Assembly: GCF_032062245.1 (NCBI RefSeq)
Contig: NZ_DAMBQF010000004.1
Coordinates: 62,001-126,000 of the forward strand
Direction of reading: 5' to 3'
Origin: Soonwooa sp032062245
GTDB taxonomy: Bacteria; Bacteroidota; Bacteroidia; Flavobacteriales; Weeksellaceae
Length of the DNA stretch: 64,000 nt
In this document: positions 62,886-64,000 of the stretch, one piece after another
Layout: the number at the start of each line of letters is the position of its first letter
How positions within the stretch are numbered: position 1 is the first letter of the stretch
Made by a program: the position numbers and the translations under genes
Notes under the pieces: model-generated
The model's input: the letters and a program-made list of their open reading frames with translations, nothing else
Database searches by the model: none
Told to the model about the DNA's origin: nothing

Positions 62886-62916
62886 AAAAAGCTTCAGAAG
62901 AACTGAAGCTTTTTTT
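62886..62916 (-). terminator. Terminator after nuoN
   Basis: Thirteen-base arms AAAAAAGCTTCAG (62886-62898) and CTGAAGCTTTTTT (62904-62916) with a five-base loop; T-rich on the minus strand, nine bases past the nuoN stop. Likely marks the end of the nuo operon. Confidence 0.9.
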
Positions 62917-62924
62917 AAATTTTA

Positions 62925-64000
62925 TTAAAGTCCAAATTGTTTGACAAACAAATCCGGATAAACACCTAGACTGATAATGGCTAAGATAATAACAACCGCA
63001 ACAATGTTGTAAGTGATGCTTACTTTTTCTGAAGTTTTGAAAGTACTTTCTTTATAGAAAAACATCGCAATGATTAATCGTAAATAATAAGCGATACTCA
63101 ATGCAGAACCGAAAACTGCGATTAATACTAAGAATTCGAAACCACCTTTAATTGCTTGGTTGAATAACGAAAACTTAGCCATAAATCCCGCTGTTAAAGG
63201 AATACCCGCCATTGATATCATCGAAACTGCAGCAGCAATTGCCAACAATGGATGTCTTTTTCCTAAACCGTTAAAGGCATTGAAAGAGGTTTCTCTTTTC
63301 ACTTTTTCTACCCAGATTAATGCCATGAAAACACCAACCGTAGATAACGAATAAGCGAATAAATAGAATGCTAAGTTGTAAGGTGAAAGGCTATTCATGC
63401 CGAAGAAGATTAGCGTCACATAACCAGCATGAGAAACACTCGAGTAAGCCAACATACGTTTTGCGTTGGTTTGTACCAGTCCCATTACGTTTGCTAGAAG
63501 TAAAGTCACGATTAATAATACGCCAACAATGTTAATCCATTCTCCTACGATTCCTCCAAATGCCATGGTCATTAATTTTAAGAACGCATAGAAACCTGCA
63601 ATTTTAACAACTGTTGCCATGAAAGCTGTAATCAATGATGGTGCACCTTGGTATACGTCTGGACTCCACATGTGGAAAGGCGCTAACGAGACTTTGAAAG
63701 CCATTGCGGATAACATAAGAATTGATCCAACAATTAGCATCATATTCTTAGGATCGTTAATCGCGAACGAACTTATTTGATAAAGATCAAAACTACCAGC
63801 CGATCCGTAAACTAATGCCACACCGAATAATAAAAACCCTGTTGCAAAAGCTCCCATTAAGAAATACTTCATTGAGGCTTCTGTAGAGCGAAGGTCAGTT
63901 TTGTTACTTCCTGCCATTACATATAATGGGATAGAAAGAATTTCGATACCGATGAATAATGTTACTAAATTTTGATAACCAAAAAGTACAATTCCTCCAG
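62925..64000 (-). CDS. nuoN: NADH-quinone oxidoreductase subunit N, 3' part
   Basis: The gene runs off the right edge. The frame stays open through the edge (reading FGYQNLVTLFIGIEILSIPL before the first internal Met at 63917), so that Met is not the start. About 358 residues are visible, with some ten helices and the antiporter-like core: RSTEASMKYFLMGAFATGF, LAPFHMWSPDVYQGAPSLIT, YSSVSHAGYVTLIFFG and MISMAGIPLTAGFMAKF. NuoN is a proton-pumping membrane subunit of complex I and is normally the last gene of the operon, which fits the terminator here. Confidence 0.95.
   Translation of the reverse strand, partial: GGIVLFGYQNLVTLFIGIEILSIPLYVMAGSNKTDLRSTEASMKYFLMGAFATGFLLFGVALVYGSAGSFDLYQISSFAINDPKNMMLIVGSILMLSAMAFKVSLAPFHMWSPDVYQGAPSLITAFMATVVKIAGFYAFLKLMTMAFGGIVGEWINIVGVLLIVTLLLANVMGLVQTNAKRMLAYSSVSHAGYVTLIFFGMNSLSPYNLAFYLFAYSLSTVGVFMALIWVEKVKRETSFNAFNGLGKRHPLLAIAAAVSMISMAGIPLTAGFMAKFSLFNQAIKGGFEFLVLIAVFGSALSIAYYLRLIIAMFFYKESTFKTSEKVSITYNIVAVVIILAIISLGVYPDLFVKQFGL

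Overview
The window looks like a chromosome segment of a member of the Flavobacteriia, most likely from the Chryseobacterium/Weeksellaceae group. The evidence is: A/T-rich DNA; almost no Shine-Dalgarno sequences; repeated TAnnTTTG -7 boxes, the Bacteroidota promoter type; two very large secreted proteins ending in type IX secretion (T9SS type A) sorting domains; a MurA with Asp in place of the catalytic-loop Cys; and a secreted superoxide dismutase. No rRNA, tRNA, CRISPR array, insertion sequence or prophage was seen.

1-15.0 kb is mostly housekeeping. It holds the start of an isoaspartyl peptidase, a papain-like lipoprotein hydrolase, a patch of decayed genes (about 845-1731), an FMN reductase, DUF4290-murA, a DCC thioredoxin-like protein with a haem-binding protein, der, upp, comF, and a glyoxylate-shunt module. 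In that module a ScfR/RamB-like regulator is divergent from aceB-aceA, with a perfect 22-bp palindrome between them. An alpha-glucan phosphorylase homologue that lacks the PLP lysine follows.

15.0-25.0 kb is accessory surface biology: an orphan gene resembling a PD-(D/E)XK nuclease, an 1,811-residue and a 951-residue T9SS cargo protein, and a small protein with a PID-type C-terminal anchor.

25.1-46.8 kb is a surface polysaccharide (capsule or O-antigen) locus of the Wzx/Wzy type. It has an aminotransferase and a membrane 4,6-dehydratase, Wza- and Wzc-like export proteins, flippase, polymerase, three GT4-like glycosyltransferases, a CapE-F-G set for UDP-N-acetyl-L-fucosamine, a WbpV-like reductase and a WbpL-like initiating sugar-phosphate transferase, then a nucleotidyltransferase and rfbC. 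Two oddities interrupt it: a frameshifted four-helix-bundle (S23/IVP-type) gene between capF and capG, and a secreted pectate-lyase-fold protein on the opposite strand.

46.9-64.0 kb returns to dispersed core and envelope genes: rimO, an RlpA-like protein, a decayed SAM methyltransferase, cinA, a YHS lipoprotein with a SCO copper chaperone, a secreted SOD, a three-module GH18-CE4-GT2 protein split by a frameshift, an M13 peptidase, a META-domain lipoprotein, a small acidic protein, a possible structured RNA element, a polytopic membrane protein, a CorC/TlyC-type transporter and the 3' part of nuoN. Five genes in the window carry frameshifts and some also carry stop codons, so either gene decay or base-calling error at short homopolymers needs to be considered.
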